The notes beneath the pieces were generated by a model. It saw nothing but the letters and a program-made list of their open reading frames with translations. It ran no database searches and was not told where the DNA came from. Of a stretch of DNA of 64,000 nt, positions 44,487 to 53,599 are shown piece by piece. Origin of the DNA: Deltaproteobacteria bacterium (lineage in GTDB: Bacteria; Desulfobacterota; GWC2-55-46). The position numbers and the translations under genes are program-made. How positions within the stretch are numbered: position 1 is the first letter of the stretch; each line of letters opens with the position of its first letter. The stretch covers positions 38,729 to 102,728 of the forward strand of contig JACRET010000068.1 in NCBI GenBank assembly GCA_016218105.1, in the 5' to 3' direction.

Positions 44487-45414
44487 AGATCCTTTCGAGC
44501 AGGCATGATGCCCATGAAAGCCCTATACCGAAACCGCTGAGGACAACCCTGTTCAACGCGGCGTCATTCATCCTCCGCTCGAATACAAGCGGAATGGAAG
44601 ACGATACCGTATTACCCTGGCCCGACAGCATGACAGGGACCTTCGATTCCGGCAGCTGCATCCTCTTTTGCAGCGTATCCACAATATACTTGCTGCCCTG
44701 ATGGAATATAAAAAGGTCTATATCGTCCGCTGAGAGCCCGGAGGAAGAAAGAATGTTTCTTACCTGGGCAGGGACAACGGTGGCGGAGAAATTGAATACC
44801 GCCCTGCCGTTCATCTCAAGCGTACCGCCGGTGTTTTTCAATGCACCCCATTCAGCGCCCCTCGAAGCGAAGGAAAACCTTACCGGCCTCCATCCGCCGC
44901 CGTCTACAGGCCCCATAAGCGTCGCCGTTGCCGCGTCGCCGAAAAGCAGCGCCGTGTTCTTATCTGCCGGGTCGATTATCTTTGAATAAGGATCAGCCGT
45001 GAAGAGAATCCCTTTTTTAAATCCGTTGGATTCCATAAAAGACTTCATTATCGAAAGCGAATATACATAACCGGAACACCCCAGGGATATGTCGAATGCC
45101 GCGGCCTCCTCTGGCGCGTTAAGCTTTCCATGAACTATCGCCGAGGTGTGCGGTATGCCATTTCCATCAGGGTTCTGCGTGCATACGGCAATGCAATCAA
45201 CGCCCTCGACGCCAATACCGGTTTTGGCCGCAAGCGCATTGAAGGCCTTTACACACATATCCGAGGTGTCCTCATCAACGGCCTTCCTTGAAACCTTCTC
45301 GACACCGATCTTATTCAGGATGAAATCATCCTCTATGCCGAAGATATCCTTTTTTTCAAGATTCGATTCGAACGAGGATGGTATATAGCTGCCTATAGCC
45401 AGGATTCCTATCAT
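44485..45414 (-). CDS. 3-oxoacyl-ACP synthase III-like (FabH/KAS III) enzyme
   Basis: 309-aa thiolase-fold enzyme with a complete KAS III triad: Cys113 (LGCSGYVY), His238 (FHQGSK) and Asn268 (GNTVSS). It condenses acyl-CoA with malonyl-ACP or, as in some KAS III relatives, moves acyl groups. With the ACP and acyltransferase following, it probably starts a short 3-oxo/hydroxyacyl chain for polysaccharide acylation, as in loci that make N-acylated amino-sugars. The ATG overlaps the upstream unknown gene by 4 bases. Confidence 0.88.
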   Translation of the reverse strand: MIGILAIGSYIPSSFESNLEKKDIFGIEDDFILNKIGVEKVSRKAVDEDTSDMCVKAFNALAAKTGIGVEGVDCIAVCTQNPDGNGIPHTSAIVHGKLNAPEEAAAFDISLGCSGYVYSLSIMKSFMESNGFKKGILFTADPYSKIIDPADKNTALLFGDAATATLMGPVDGGGWRPVRFSFASRGAEWGALKNTGGTLEMNGRAVFNFSATVVPAQVRNILSSSGLSADDIDLFIFHQGSKYIVDTLQKRMQLPESKVPVMLSGQGNTVSSSIPLVFERRMNDAALNRVVLSGFGIGLSWASCLLERI

Positions 45415-46016
45415 GACTTTACCGAAAAATAGATGGAGCCTACCTGCTCGCCGCCTGCGGTAATTATGGATTTGGTCAGGCGGTTATTGAGGTTGTGCCT
45501 GGCTGTGACCTTTAAGCGCGCGGAATCGTTGTCTTCAAGCAAGCGGCCAAGCTCGAGTTTGGTGAATATCCATTTGCCATCCACGATAGGGTAAAGCCTG
45601 TAGTGGAGCTGTTTGGTCATGGAGATAGCTACCTCTATCGGGGTGTAAGGCGTCTCTCCGCGCATCTCTATGCTCTCGCCCTCGTCTGTGCACAGCGCCT
45701 GTATGACGCTTTCGTCGTAAGGGTTTCTGTTCACCACATCTCTTTCGGTCTCCATAAGCCAGCCTGTAACCATGCCTCTTGCGGAGCCGATGGTGAACTC
45801 GGCGACAAGCCCCTCAGGTTTTGTGAGCTGTTCGCCGGATTCGTTAATGAGCATATCGCACTGCCTGCTTGCGAAATTATGAACCGCGAGCCTGAAGGGG
45901 CCCTTTTTGCCATCGACATGCCCGTCGATGGCGTCTATTATGCCGTTGTAAAGGTCGCCGCCCTGAAGATAATTTCTCTGGCCCTTGTAGGCCAATGTCA
46001 ACGGTACTATTATCAT
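45411..46016 (-). CDS. Protein of unknown function between aminotransferase and KAS III
   Basis: 201-aa protein I do not recognise. No signal peptide or membrane segment. Visible stretches are MIIVPLTLAYKGQRNYLQGGD, AVHNFASRQCDM, RGETPYTPIEVAISMTKQLHY and a basic motif TARHNLNNRLTKS near the C-terminus. It overlaps the KAS III start by 4 bases and lies 2 bases after the DegT aminotransferase, so it is tightly bound to the amino-sugar/acylation sub-operon. A role in acyl transfer or acyl-chain processing would fit the place, but that is context only. Confidence 0.6.
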   Translation of the reverse strand: MIIVPLTLAYKGQRNYLQGGDLYNGIIDAIDGHVDGKKGPFRLAVHNFASRQCDMLINESGEQLTKPEGLVAEFTIGSARGMVTGWLMETERDVVNRNPYDESVIQALCTDEGESIEMRGETPYTPIEVAISMTKQLHYRLYPIVDGKWIFTKLELGRLLEDNDSARLKVTARHNLNNRLTKSIITAGGEQVGSIYFSVKS

Positions 46017-46018
46017 GG

Positions 46019-47212
46019 TCAGACGCCCAGGCAGTTTTTGACAGCCGTTATAACGTCGTCTACGTCCTCATCCGTAAGCTTCGCGGAGAGCGGAAGGCTG
46101 ACAATCGATCTTCCGGCCTTCATCGCGTTCGGGAAGTCTTCCGGCTTCCAGCCATACGCCTTCTGATAATAAGGGTGCTCCGGTATACTGAGATAATGCA
46201 CCCCTACCCCGATATTGTTTGCCGTCATGGCGTTGAGGAATTCGTCCCTTGATATGCCGCCCCTTTCCTCATCGATAAGAACGGTGTACAGGTGATAGGC
46301 GTGCCTGGTATCCGGGGCCGCAGAGGCCGGCAGACCGAGCGAAAGCCCTTCGAACGCGCCGTTGTATCTCTGCCAGACCGCTTCCCGCCTTTTCCAGTAC
46401 TCCTCTACCTTTTTGAGCTGATGGATCCCTATCGCCGCCTGCACGTCCATCATATTGTATTTAAAACCGGCCTCAACGACGTAGTAGTGCTTATAGCCCT
46501 CGTCGCTGAAACGCTTCCAGGCGTCCTTCGACATACCGTGAAGGCCGAGGACCTTTATCCTGGCTATGTCCGACTCGTTTCTGGCAAGCACCATGCCGCC
46601 CTCGCCGGTGACGATATTTTTAGTCACATAGAAGCTGAAGCACCCGAAATCTCCAATGGTGCCAGCCTTCTTCCCCTTGTATTCCGTCTCAATGGCGTGG
46701 GCGCAGTCCTCTATAACCTTTAGACCGTTCTCCCCTGCGATAGACGTTATCTCATCCATCTCGCACGGCCTTCCGGCGAAGTGTACCGGGAGTATCGCCT
46801 TTGTCCTCGGCGTTATCCTGCTTCTGACGGCATCGGGGTCGATGTTCAGGGTAACAGGGTCGATATCGGCCAGCACCGGCGTTGCCCCCGCGTGTATTAT
46901 GGCGTTTACCGTAGCGCAGAAGGTCATCGGCGTAGTGATGACCTCATCGCCCTGCTTTACGCCAGCGGCAAGGATGCTCAGATGCAGGGCCGCGGTGCAT
47001 GAGTTCAAGGCCGCTGAGCAGGCTGCATTTTTATACTTCCTGAAATCCTCCTCGAAGCGCGCCACCTTCGGGCCCGTACCAAGCCAGCCAGACCTCATGC
47101 TGGCGACAACCTCGTCAATCTCATCTTCGCCTATTACGGGAGAGCCGAATACAAGAAACTTCTCCTTTGGCCTCACCGGTTTTAAAACGCCGATATTCGA
47201 CTTTATGCCCAT
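46019..47212 (-). CDS. DegT/DnrJ/EryC1-family sugar aminotransferase
   Basis: 397-aa PLP aminotransferase acting on keto-sugar nucleotides. Motifs are GSPVIGEDEIDEVVASMRSGWLG, the SCTAALHLSILA cofactor pocket, EDCAHA, and the Schiff-base Lys in FSFYVTKNIVTGEGG. It would make a UDP- or dTDP-4-amino-sugar from a 4-keto intermediate, but no 4,6-dehydratase is in the window except possibly the epimerase/dehydratase-family gene at 25658. Its product is a natural acceptor for the acyl module downstream. Overlaps wecC by 10 bases. Confidence 0.93.
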   Translation of the reverse strand: MGIKSNIGVLKPVRPKEKFLVFGSPVIGEDEIDEVVASMRSGWLGTGPKVARFEEDFRKYKNAACSAALNSCTAALHLSILAAGVKQGDEVITTPMTFCATVNAIIHAGATPVLADIDPVTLNIDPDAVRSRITPRTKAILPVHFAGRPCEMDEITSIAGENGLKVIEDCAHAIETEYKGKKAGTIGDFGCFSFYVTKNIVTGEGGMVLARNESDIARIKVLGLHGMSKDAWKRFSDEGYKHYYVVEAGFKYNMMDVQAAIGIHQLKKVEEYWKRREAVWQRYNGAFEGLSLGLPASAAPDTRHAYHLYTVLIDEERGGISRDEFLNAMTANNIGVGVHYLSIPEHPYYQKAYGWKPEDFPNAMKAGRSIVSLPLSAKLTDEDVDDVITAVKNCLGV

Positions 47213-48432
47213 ATTCCCCTCGTATCTATGACGACCTTTTCCTTGAGCTTCTCTCTATCGGCCTTGAAAAAATCCGTATGGTCCACAAGAAGCGCTATTA
47301 TGTCGGCCTTTGAAAAAGCGCTCGCGAAGTCCGTAAGCTCCACGTTCTCTCTCTTTAAAAGCGCCTTGGGCAGCGCTTCGATATGCGGCTCCACAACCAG
47401 GAGTCTGCCGACCTTCTCGTCCGAAAGCCTCTCTACTATCTCCACGGCCGGGCTTTCCCTGAGGTCGTCTATATTAGCCTTGTATGACAGCCCCAGGCAG
47501 GCGATGCAGGGCTCCTTAAAGCGCGCGGCCTTTTCCTTGATCCTGTGTATCACGTGAACGGGCTTGCTGTCGTTCACCTCTCTGGCGGTCTTTATCAATC
47601 TTGAGAGCCCGGGAGAGGCGTGCACCACAAACCAGGGATCGACCGCTATGCAGTGGCCGCCGACACCGGGGCCGGGCTTTAGGATATTCACTCTCGGGTG
47701 TTTGTTCGCGAACTCGATGACCTCCCAGACGTTTATGTCAAGGTCATAGCATATCATCGAAAGCTCGTTGGCGAACGCGATGTTAACGTCCCTGTAGGAA
47801 TTCTCGACAAGCTTTGTAAGCTCCGCGGTCTTTGCGTTCGTCGGGAATATACTGCCGTTCACAAACGAGCTGTAGAGCTCAACGGCCTTCTCAGTCGAAG
47901 CCTTGTCAACCCCGCCGATTATCCGGTCATTGTCTACCAGCTCTCTGAGGATGTGCCCCGGGAGCACCCTTTCAGGGCAGTGCGCGGAGAATATCCTACC
48001 CTCCAGTTCTTTTCGCGCCTTCAATATCCTCGAATGGATCATGTCGGTCGTGCCTACCGGCGAAGTGGACTCAAGGACGACGAGGTTGCCCTCCGAAAGA
48101 TACGGGATGATGGCCTCTGTGGCGGCCTCGACGTATGAAAGGTCCGGCTGGTGCCCGTCCTTAAACGGAGTCGGCACGGCGATTATGAAAAAATCCGCCT
48201 CTTCGGGCTTAAGCGAGGCCGAGAGGTTCCCGGAGTTGACGGCTGATTTTACGAGTATGTCGAGGTCGGGCTCGACGATATGTATCTTACCGTCGTTTAT
48301 GAGCCTTACGGCCTCTTCGTTTACGTCTACGCCTACTACCTTAAAGCCCTTTGTGGCAAGAAGGCTCGCCGTCGGAAGCCCGATGTACCCCAGCCCAATT
48401 ACGCATATCTTACGCGACCGCTTCATTTGCAA
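47203..48432 (-). CDS. wecC: UDP-N-acetyl-D-mannosamine dehydrogenase (WecC-like)
   Basis: 409-aa UDP-sugar dehydrogenase making UDP-ManNAcA from UDP-ManNAc with 2 NAD+. The N-terminal Rossmann motif is VIGLGYIGLPTASLLA, the catalytic Cys lies in GPGVGGHCIAVDP, and the C-terminal UDP-binding domain has ACLGLSYKANIDDLRESPA. Directly follows and overlaps wecB (23 bases), which makes its substrate. UDP-GlcA/GalNAc dehydrogenase activity is the alternative, but the wecB pairing argues for ManNAc. Confidence 0.93.
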   Translation of the reverse strand: MQMKRSRKICVIGLGYIGLPTASLLATKGFKVVGVDVNEEAVRLINDGKIHIVEPDLDILVKSAVNSGNLSASLKPEEADFFIIAVPTPFKDGHQPDLSYVEAATEAIIPYLSEGNLVVLESTSPVGTTDMIHSRILKARKELEGRIFSAHCPERVLPGHILRELVDNDRIIGGVDKASTEKAVELYSSFVNGSIFPTNAKTAELTKLVENSYRDVNIAFANELSMICYDLDINVWEVIEFANKHPRVNILKPGPGVGGHCIAVDPWFVVHASPGLSRLIKTAREVNDSKPVHVIHRIKEKAARFKEPCIACLGLSYKANIDDLRESPAVEIVERLSDEKVGRLLVVEPHIEALPKALLKRENVELTDFASAFSKADIIALLVDHTDFFKADREKLKEKVVIDTRGIWA

Positions 48433-49561
48433 TCAATCCTTTCTCAAGTATCCGTACAATCGTTTTTGCCGCCTGCCCGTCGCCGTAAGGGTTATGCGCC
48501 GAGCTCATGGACATGTACGCCTTCGTGTCGTTTAATATATTCAGGGTCTCCGTCACTATCTTATTCCTGTCTGTTCCCACAAGCCTGACCGTCCCGGCGG
48601 CCACCCCCTCCGGCCTCTCCGTCGTATCGCGCATCACCAGAACAGGCTTGCCGAGCGAAGGCGCCTCTTCCTGCACGCCGCCCGAGTCGGTCAATATCAT
48701 GTAAGACTTCGACATGAGATAGACAAACGGTTCATATTCTAGCGTTGGCAGGAGGTATACGTTCTTTATGCCGCTTAGCACGCCCCTTACCACACCCTGC
48801 ACGTTAGGGTTCAGATGCACAGGATAGACGATGTCGGCATCCGGGGCCGAGGACGCTATTTCTTTAAGCGCCGCGCAGATGTTGTCAAACCCCTCCCCGA
48901 AGTTCTCCCTCCTGTGGCCGGTGACAAGTATTATCTTCCTGCCGTCATTGATAGGCAGGCCAAGCTTCCCGAAAAAATCTGTCCATTTTCTTTTCTCCTT
49001 TTCGGCGGACTGCGCGGCCGTGACCATAAGGAGCGAGTCTATGACGGTATTGCCAGTGACATGGACTTTCCTGGGATCTACGCCTTCCTTAAGGAGGTTA
49101 TCCCTTGAAACGCCCGTGGGGGCGAAATGAAAATCGGCTATCTGGCTTGTCAGCCTCCTGTTTACCTCTTCAGGGAACGGGCGGTATTTATCGTATGTCC
49201 TGAGCCCGGCCTCCACATGAGCTACCGGCACCCGCTCATAAAAGGCGGCAAGGCTGCCGACAAACGTCGTTGTGGTATCGCCCTGTACCAGTACGACATC
49301 GGGCCTTGCCTCCTCAATCACCGGCCTCATGCCAAGAAGCCCCCTGGCCGTTATATCGTACAGCGTCTGGTTGCTCGCCATGATGTCGAGGTCATAATCA
49401 GGTTTGATATCGAATATGCCGAGCACCTGATCCAGCATCTGCCGGTGCTGCGCCGTCACGCAGACGATGGACGTGAACTTGCCGTGCGCCTCAAGCCCCT
49501 TGATGACAGGCGCAAGCTTTATGGCCTCCGGACGGGTGCCGAAAACAGTTAAAACCTTCAT
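48410..49561 (-). CDS. wecB: UDP-N-acetylglucosamine 2-epimerase (non-hydrolysing)
   Basis: 383-aa GT-B-like epimerase interconverting UDP-GlcNAc and UDP-ManNAc. Recognised from VFGTRPEAIKLAPVI, QGDTTTTF, HVEAGLRTYDKYRPFPEEVNR, HRRENFG and the SGGVQEEAPSLGKPVLVMRD segment. Full length. With wecC it forms the UDP-ManNAcA branch. It lies 10 bases after the initiating transferase gene. Confidence 0.95.
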   Translation of the reverse strand: MKVLTVFGTRPEAIKLAPVIKGLEAHGKFTSIVCVTAQHRQMLDQVLGIFDIKPDYDLDIMASNQTLYDITARGLLGMRPVIEEARPDVVLVQGDTTTTFVGSLAAFYERVPVAHVEAGLRTYDKYRPFPEEVNRRLTSQIADFHFAPTGVSRDNLLKEGVDPRKVHVTGNTVIDSLLMVTAAQSAEKEKRKWTDFFGKLGLPINDGRKIILVTGHRRENFGEGFDNICAALKEIASSAPDADIVYPVHLNPNVQGVVRGVLSGIKNVYLLPTLEYEPFVYLMSKSYMILTDSGGVQEEAPSLGKPVLVMRDTTERPEGVAAGTVRLVGTDRNKIVTETLNILNDTKAYMSMSSAHNPYGDGQAAKTIVRILEKGLIANEAVA

Positions 49562-49571
49562 ACGCCTCTTT

Positions 49572-50978
49572 CTACAAGCCCGTTCCCTTCAGCATGGCAG
49601 GGATGGTCTTTAATATTATTTTAAGGTCAAGAGACATGCTCCACTTGTCTATATACTCCAGGTCGAGCTTGACCCAGTCGGAAAAACCTATCTTGTTTCT
49701 CCCGGCGACCTGCCACAGGCAAGTGATGCCGGGCTTTACCGACAGCCGCCTCCTCTGGCTGTAATCATACTTCTCGACCTCATTAGGTATCGGCGGACGC
49801 GGCCCCACGATACTCATGTCCCCCTTGAGCACGTTGATGAACTGGGGAAACTCGTCGAGGCTGAACTTACGGAGAAACCTCCCGAAAGGAGTGATCCTGG
49901 GGTCATTCCTGACCTTGAACACGGGCCCGGACATCTCGTTAAGATGCTCTATGCTGCTCTTTATGGACTCGGCCCCGTTAACCATCGTCCTGAATTTAAG
50001 GAGCTCAAAGACCCGGCCGCTGAGCCCGCACCTCTTCTGCCTGAAAAACACCGGCCCGGGAGATGTGAGCTTTATCCCCGCGGCGGTGAAAATAAAGAGA
50101 GGAGCCGCAAAGAAAAGCACCAGGGCGGAAAAGGCCACGTCTATGGCCCTCTTGACGAAAATGAACCCGCCGTAATGCGGAGGCGGCATGAAGGCCAGAA
50201 GGGGCCAGTTGCCGAGGGTGTCGAAATGGATCTTTGAGAGCGTGTTCGGGTAGAAGTCACAGGCGATCTGTATCTGCACGCCTATGGTCTCGCACGGGAC
50301 TATGATCTTTTCCACCTCATCAAGCCAGTTCCTCGGGCCCACGAAGACCACACTGTCAATATGGTGCTCAATCAGTATCCCCTGTATCTCTTCAAGCGTC
50401 CCGAGGATACTTTTGCCCTGGATCATCCTGCCCTTCTTGCCGGGATCCTTGTCGATAAAACCTGATATCTTCAGCCCCCACTCGGGATGGCTGCTGATAG
50501 TGTCAAAAAATCTTATTGCCCTGTTCCCCGTGCCTATTATAAGGACGTTGCGGTAGTTATAGCCGCGCCTCCGGATGTGGTGAAAAAAGGCGTGAAGGAG
50601 CAGCCTCTCGACCGCAAATGCAGAGGTGTTTACGAGGATAAATATGAAGATAAAAGCCCTGCTGAGCCCCCATATCTTAAAAACGAATATGGAGGTCATG
50701 AGGAACAGGCCGCCCATGAGTGCTGTCTTTGTAACAGACCAGAGGGAGCTTAAGACACTCTGCGTCCTTATCGAATGATAGACCTTGTTGTATTTCAGAA
50801 GAAGCGCCCAAACCGGCAATATGATATAGAGCAGGTACAGGTACGTGTGTCCGGGGTCATGGACGCCGGGCCTTACGGCCTCACTTATGTATGACGCCAT
50901 GAAAAATGATGCGGCCGTAAGCACAATATCGGCCACAAACTGCGCTTTTCTAAGTACGCTGTTCTTCTCCTTGATCAT
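49572..50978 (-). CDS. Polyprenyl glycosylphosphotransferase (WbaP/WcaJ type)
   Basis: Initiating enzyme of the repeat unit, loading a sugar-1-phosphate from a nucleotide sugar onto undecaprenyl phosphate. The N-terminal half has about four membrane helices, followed by a CoA-binding-like Rossmann domain (NVLIIGTGNRAIRF). The C-terminal bacterial sugar transferase domain has a membrane-reentrant helix (VKRAIDVAFSALVLF), SPGPVFFRQKRCGLSGR, LDEFPQFINVLKGDMSIVGPRP and GITCLWQV. The track start (51035) overlaps wzz; the ATG at 50978 (MIKEKNSVLRK), one base after the wzz stop, is preferred (468 aa). Confidence 0.94.
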   Translation of the reverse strand: MIKEKNSVLRKAQFVADIVLTAASFFMASYISEAVRPGVHDPGHTYLYLLYIILPVWALLLKYNKVYHSIRTQSVLSSLWSVTKTALMGGLFLMTSIFVFKIWGLSRAFIFIFILVNTSAFAVERLLLHAFFHHIRRRGYNYRNVLIIGTGNRAIRFFDTISSHPEWGLKISGFIDKDPGKKGRMIQGKSILGTLEEIQGILIEHHIDSVVFVGPRNWLDEVEKIIVPCETIGVQIQIACDFYPNTLSKIHFDTLGNWPLLAFMPPPHYGGFIFVKRAIDVAFSALVLFFAAPLFIFTAAGIKLTSPGPVFFRQKRCGLSGRVFELLKFRTMVNGAESIKSSIEHLNEMSGPVFKVRNDPRITPFGRFLRKFSLDEFPQFINVLKGDMSIVGPRPPIPNEVEKYDYSQRRRLSVKPGITCLWQVAGRNKIGFSDWVKLDLEYIDKWSMSLDLKIILKTIPAMLKGTGL

Positions 50979-50979
50979 A

Positions 50980-52107
50980 TCAGGCTCCGATCTCCCTGCG
51001 CCGCTCCAACAACTCAAGCAGGAAGGCGAACACAATCGCGCCGCATGACGTTAAAAAAGTGGTGGCAATGACTATCAACGATCTCCTGGGCCTGCTTTTC
51101 TTCTCAGGGGGCTTTGCCACGTCGAGCACCTGCACCGTAGGGCTGTCCTTTGCCTCCTGTATCTTGGACATTTCGTACTGCTGGGTCAGAAGCTCAAAAA
51201 GGGTCTCCTGCACCTTTAGATCCCTCATCAGCCTCGCGTACTCCACCGAGAGCTTTGGCATGCTGTTTGTGGGTATGAAGATACCGTTGCCGCTTTTCCC
51301 CTGCTCGAGTTCAATCTGCCTCTTCCTGAGTTCTTCGAGCTCGGTCTTACGGAGCATCACCTCAGGGTTCTCCGGGGTGGCGTAGGAGAGGAGCGTTTGA
51401 AGCTCGACCTCCTTTGCGATGGCCTGCCCCTTTACAGCCCCTATAACGTCGATGATAGCCTTGGACTGCGCGTCCAGCCTTACGGCGCCGCTCCCTTCCT
51501 GGAACCCTCTTGTCGCATTCTCAAGCCTGGCAAGCTCCGCCTTGGCCTCCGTAAGCCTCTTTTCCAGGAATACCCGCGTCCTCTGCCCACCTGTCATTAC
51601 AAGTCCCCTGTTTACCCTGTCCAGTTCCTCTACGAAAGCATTGGCTATCTTTGCGGCCAAGACGGGGTCCCTGTCGAAAACAGCTATTGTTATAATCTGT
51701 TCCTTTGAATTCTTTATCTCCACCCTGCCTTCGAGCCCTTGCCTGGCATTTTCTATGGTATCGCCGTCACCTTTTTTCAGCCCGAACCTCTCGATGATGC
51801 TGTCAGTTACTGACTGGCTCTTGAGTATCCGTACCCAAAGGTCTGAAGCGGACTTAAGCCCCATCAAACTCCCGGCAAGCCCTCCGGCCGCCCCTGCGGA
51901 CAGCCGCGAAGCCATGGCCGCGCCCAAAATGCCTTCTTCCTGCGGAGGAAGGATGCTTGTCGACGCGCGGTAGGACTTCGGCAGCATCAGGCTCACGATT
52001 ATCGAGCCTATGAAAGCGGTCAATACGATTACGGCTATAAAAGCCTTCCGTTTTTTGAGCACCCTCCAGTACTCGAGAAGGTCTATCTCTTCCAACTTAT
52101 TGTTCAT
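50980..52107 (-). CDS. Wzz-family chain-length regulator
   Basis: 375-aa polysaccharide copolymerase. TM1 (about 24-44, FIAVIVLTAFIGSIIVSLML) is followed by a long periplasmic coiled-coil region (TRVFLEKRLTEAKAELARLENATRGF...), the proline-rich LDVAKPPEKKSRPRR before TM2, and a short cytoplasmic tail ending RRREIGA. No tyrosine kinase domain or Tyr cluster, so it is a Wzz/PCP-1-like form. Sets polymer length with Wzy. Follows the Wzi gene by 16 bases. Confidence 0.92.
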   Translation of the reverse strand: MNNKLEEIDLLEYWRVLKKRKAFIAVIVLTAFIGSIIVSLMLPKSYRASTSILPPQEEGILGAAMASRLSAGAAGGLAGSLMGLKSASDLWVRILKSQSVTDSIIERFGLKKGDGDTIENARQGLEGRVEIKNSKEQIITIAVFDRDPVLAAKIANAFVEELDRVNRGLVMTGGQRTRVFLEKRLTEAKAELARLENATRGFQEGSGAVRLDAQSKAIIDVIGAVKGQAIAKEVELQTLLSYATPENPEVMLRKTELEELRKRQIELEQGKSGNGIFIPTNSMPKLSVEYARLMRDLKVQETLFELLTQQYEMSKIQEAKDSPTVQVLDVAKPPEKKSRPRRSLIVIATTFLTSCGAIVFAFLLELLERRREIGA

Positions 52108-52123
52108 TCAAAAAATCCAGTCC

Positions 52124-53599
52124 TCAGAACGCAAAATCTGTATTGAGCCAGAATACCGTGTTGCTGTCTTCATCGTCCGCGGCGCTATAATCCCTTTCCA
52201 TCCCAACCCCGCCTGAAAGGGAAAAATACTCTGTAAGGCGGTAATCGGCGTCTATCCCAAACCAGTTTTTCTTTTCCCCGGCGTCCGCGCCGTGACGCTC
52301 CAGGTCGGCCTCTATCCCTATGGTAGCATTGGGATCAGCATGGTACTGAAGCCTTACGAACAGGTCGCGCGCGTCTGAGCCCATATGATGGCCTATGACC
52401 CTCCCGTTGTAGGTATAACCAGTCGTGTATAAATGGTGCGTATACCAGACGCCTGGATGTCCATCCACATAATCATCTGCATATTCGAGCCGAAGGTCTA
52501 TATCACCCGTACCGAAAGAGTGAGAAAGAAAGACCCCCACGACATAGCCTATCTGAGACGGCAGTGAACCGGCTTCATCCTCGCCGCCTATCTCTCCATA
52601 TAATGTAAAGGGCAGCGGCCCCCACGGCACTATGATTTTAGCGTCTACTGAAGCGATCTGATTGCCTGGTTCCTCCAGGGTATTCTCAGTGCCTGCAGTA
52701 AGAACATCCAGCACAGTGCCTGCGTCGACCGTCCGGTTGCCGCCGCCGAACATGGCGACCCTTGAAAAGCCGATTTGAAAATAAGGGAACGGCTTGACAT
52801 CGAGCCTTAATCCCGCCAAATAAGGGTTGGCAAAATCCCTATCCCCTTCAAGCCGGGTCAGAAACAATGTCGGTTTTAAAAGCCCGATATAACTGAAAAC
52901 CCACGGGAGCAGGAACGGATGCCCCGAGGTGACCTTTATCATGTCGAACGGCTTGGCGTTATTGGTGACAAGGAGGTTCCCATGATACCCGGCCCCCCAC
53001 CACATCGAATCCCTTCCCGCCAGAAGCTCAACCCCGATGAGGTTTGCCAGCGCGTAACCGCGGAGAAACTCCATGCGCGGGTCTGTGTCGTCAAACCTGT
53101 ATTCCGGGTTTGCGTAGAGCGAAACGGTATCAAAGAGCTCAACCTTGACCCCAACCCCCGCCCTCAAGTTGAAACCCTCTCTAAAGGCATCCCCGTTGTT
53201 ATTGATGTTCGGATAATCGGGGGTCCGGGCGGAGTAGAGGATCCCCGTATGGATACTCTCAACCGGCTTTATTATCACCCTCTCCGTCTTATTCCGCTCA
53301 TCCCCGAGCTCTTTTTTAAGCCTTTCCAATATCGACCTTGCCTGCGTATCGCCGGACAAGGAGTCAAGCCTCTCTTCGGCCTCGCCAAGGAGCCGGAGCC
53401 CCTCAAGGCGGGTGAACGGCTTAGTGGAGAGCATCGAGCTTGGGATCAACCCCTTAAGCTCAAGGCGTTCAAAATCCCGGTACATCCGGCTCCCTACAGG
53501 TATATTCACAGACGTGGCCGCGTAGCCTAAAGAAGATAACGGCCCTGCGAATAACGCCGCAAAAATAATAAATATCTTAAAACGCCACAATAAGCACAC
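52124..53599 (-). CDS. Capsule assembly Wzi-family outer-membrane protein
   Basis: 491-aa protein with signal peptide (about residues 1-27). An N-terminal helical part (VGSRMYRDFERLELKGLI) is followed by a beta-barrel-like region ending in a Phe (FWLNTDFAF), as expected for an outer-membrane beta-barrel. Family members bind capsule at the cell surface (Wzi lectin). The start is a GTG at 53599 overlapping the SLBB gene by 23 bases; a TTG three codons later is possible. Its presence says the product is, at least partly, surface-attached. Confidence 0.87.
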   Translation of the reverse strand: MCLLWRFKIFIIFAALFAGPLSSLGYAATSVNIPVGSRMYRDFERLELKGLIPSSMLSTKPFTRLEGLRLLGEAEERLDSLSGDTQARSILERLKKELGDERNKTERVIIKPVESIHTGILYSARTPDYPNINNNGDAFREGFNLRAGVGVKVELFDTVSLYANPEYRFDDTDPRMEFLRGYALANLIGVELLAGRDSMWWGAGYHGNLLVTNNAKPFDMIKVTSGHPFLLPWVFSYIGLLKPTLFLTRLEGDRDFANPYLAGLRLDVKPFPYFQIGFSRVAMFGGGNRTVDAGTVLDVLTAGTENTLEEPGNQIASVDAKIIVPWGPLPFTLYGEIGGEDEAGSLPSQIGYVVGVFLSHSFGTGDIDLRLEYADDYVDGHPGVWYTHHLYTTGYTYNGRVIGHHMGSDARDLFVRLQYHADPNATIGIEADLERHGADAGEKKNWFGIDADYRLTEYFSLSGGVGMERDYSAADDEDSNTVFWLNTDFAF

